Assembly: GCA_035690065.1 (NCBI GenBank)
Contig: DASSKW010000095.1
Coordinates: forward strand, 1-52,680
Direction of reading: 5' to 3'
DNA from: DASSKW01 sp035690065
Lineage (GTDB): Bacteria > Pseudomonadota > Gammaproteobacteria > Natronospirales > REEB76
DNA: 52,680 bases
Shown here one piece after another: positions 52,095 through 52,680 of this stretch (within the stretch, counting starts at the first letter, position 1; each line of letters opens with the position of its first letter). The notes beneath the pieces were generated by a model. That model was not told the DNA's origin, ran no database searches, and saw only the letters and a list, made by a program, of their open reading frames with translations. Made by a program: the position numbers and the translations under genes.

Positions 52095-52153
52095 GCATCA
52101 TCGAACCGCACAATATCATCCTTACCGGGATACCCTCCTTTCTGCGCCTCAGT

Positions 52154-52680
52154 CTAGAGGACGGAAGGTATGCCTTCAGCATGATGTACGCCTGAATGAC
52201 AATACGCCGGCCTGTGGTCGACCTCCAGCATACTGCAAGCGATGCTATTGTGTGGGCCCGTATCCCTGAGTTTCTCCGGATCGTAAGCCGTCGAGATATC
52301 CTGTACTTCGATCTGCTTCTGCAACCACACCTTGTTAAATACGTGCACTGATTGATTTGTTACATAGCCCATCACAATCAGACGGTCATAGCTCGCGAAT
52401 ACCTTGTTATCGCCATGATGTTTGCGGCCAAAGAACAGATTGGTCTGGACGCCATCCGCCCCAAAGTGGACCCTGTGTTTGCCCGGGGCCTTGATGAAAC
52501 CGGCTTCTATACTATCGTCCTGGTACATAAAGCGTAGCGCCGCAGTCAACGCCCCTTCGCGGTTTGCAAATCCAGGCACGCTTTCTATCTGCTCAGGCTG
52601 CATTTGTATCAGGATGAAACTGCCTGATGCCGGATTAGGAACAGCTGTAGCGACAGCCGCCAGCAAAGACTCTGCAGCAT
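52154..52680 (-). CDS. C-terminal part of a second protein with the same unknown domain (partial)
   Basis: The frame is open through the right edge; 174 codons plus stop are visible. It encodes only the soluble C-terminal domain, beginning AAESLLAAVATAVPNP. Line-up with 50340-52094 is evident: FANREGALTAALRFMYQDDS against FNRPLVFSAALRMMYADNS, and CSMLEVDHRPAYC against CTMLENRFRPSYC. The missing N-terminal part is presumably polytopic as well. It is convergent with its relative, 59 bases apart. Function unknown. Confidence 0.8.
   Translation of the reverse strand, partial: AAESLLAAVATAVPNPASGSFILIQMQPEQIESVPGFANREGALTAALRFMYQDDSIEAGFIKAPGKHRVHFGADGVQTNLFFGRKHHGDNKVFASYDRLIVMGYVTNQSVHVFNKVWLQKQIEVQDISTAYDPEKLRDTGPHNSIACSMLEVDHRPAYCHSGVHHAEGIPSVL

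Overview
The window looks like the chromosome of a gammaproteobacterium of moderately high GC. The main evidence is a long minus-strand run of housekeeping genes in the order familiar from that class: miaB, phoH-like ybeZ, ybeY, corC, lnt, leuS, lptE, holA, nadD, rsfS, rlmH, maf, rng, yhdP, nitrilase, tldD. Both TldD and its partner PmbA (TldE) are present, as are DarP and a PurE/PurK pair. I saw no rRNA, tRNA or CRISPR array. No species can be named from the sequence alone.

Layout from left to right. (1) 1-3540: the tail of one secreted DUF11-type protein, then a complete paralogue of it, then a palindromic dispersed repeat. (2) 3540-9701: an acyl-CoA dehydrogenase, a small HExxH metalloprotein coupled to pmbA, divergent darP, a large imperfect inverted repeat, and purE-purK with a REP-like element between them. 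(3) 9781-11285: an AbiE-type toxin-antitoxin pair in reversed order (nucleotidyltransferase first), preceded by a nested palindromic operator. (4) 11295-22586: tldD, a nitrilase-family amidase, a small exported protein, yhdP, rng, maf, rlmH, rsfS, nadD and holA. (5) 22583-29088: a three-gene heavy-metal RND efflux system plus a small CxxC membrane protein, inserted between lptE and holA. (6) 29091-39543: lptE, leuS, an O-antigen-ligase-like gene inserted between lnt and leuS, lnt, corC, ybeY, phoH and miaB. (7) 39617-52680: a surface-polysaccharide locus of lower GC.

The polysaccharide locus is the most interesting part. Its miaB-proximal end is a WbpM-like dehydratase, a WbpL-like glycosyl-phosphate transferase and an atypical reductase, which together resemble an O-antigen initiation cassette. 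Upstream of these, ten tightly packed minus-strand genes (several with 4-nt ATGA overlaps) include an ArnC/GtrB-like polyprenyl-phosphate glycosyltransferase, two separate SMR-like half-transporters resembling ArnE/ArnF, a WecE/RffA-like aminotransferase, a left-handed beta-helix acetyltransferase, a PAPS-type sulfotransferase and a polytopic protein that could be a GT-C transferase. I infer a lipid-phosphate-sugar pathway that decorates the O-antigen with an acylated 4-amino-4,6-dideoxy sugar, possibly also sulfated. The pathway assignment is inference; the individual family calls are mostly firm. At the right edge, two convergent genes encode polytopic proteins that share a distinctive C-terminal domain I do not recognise.
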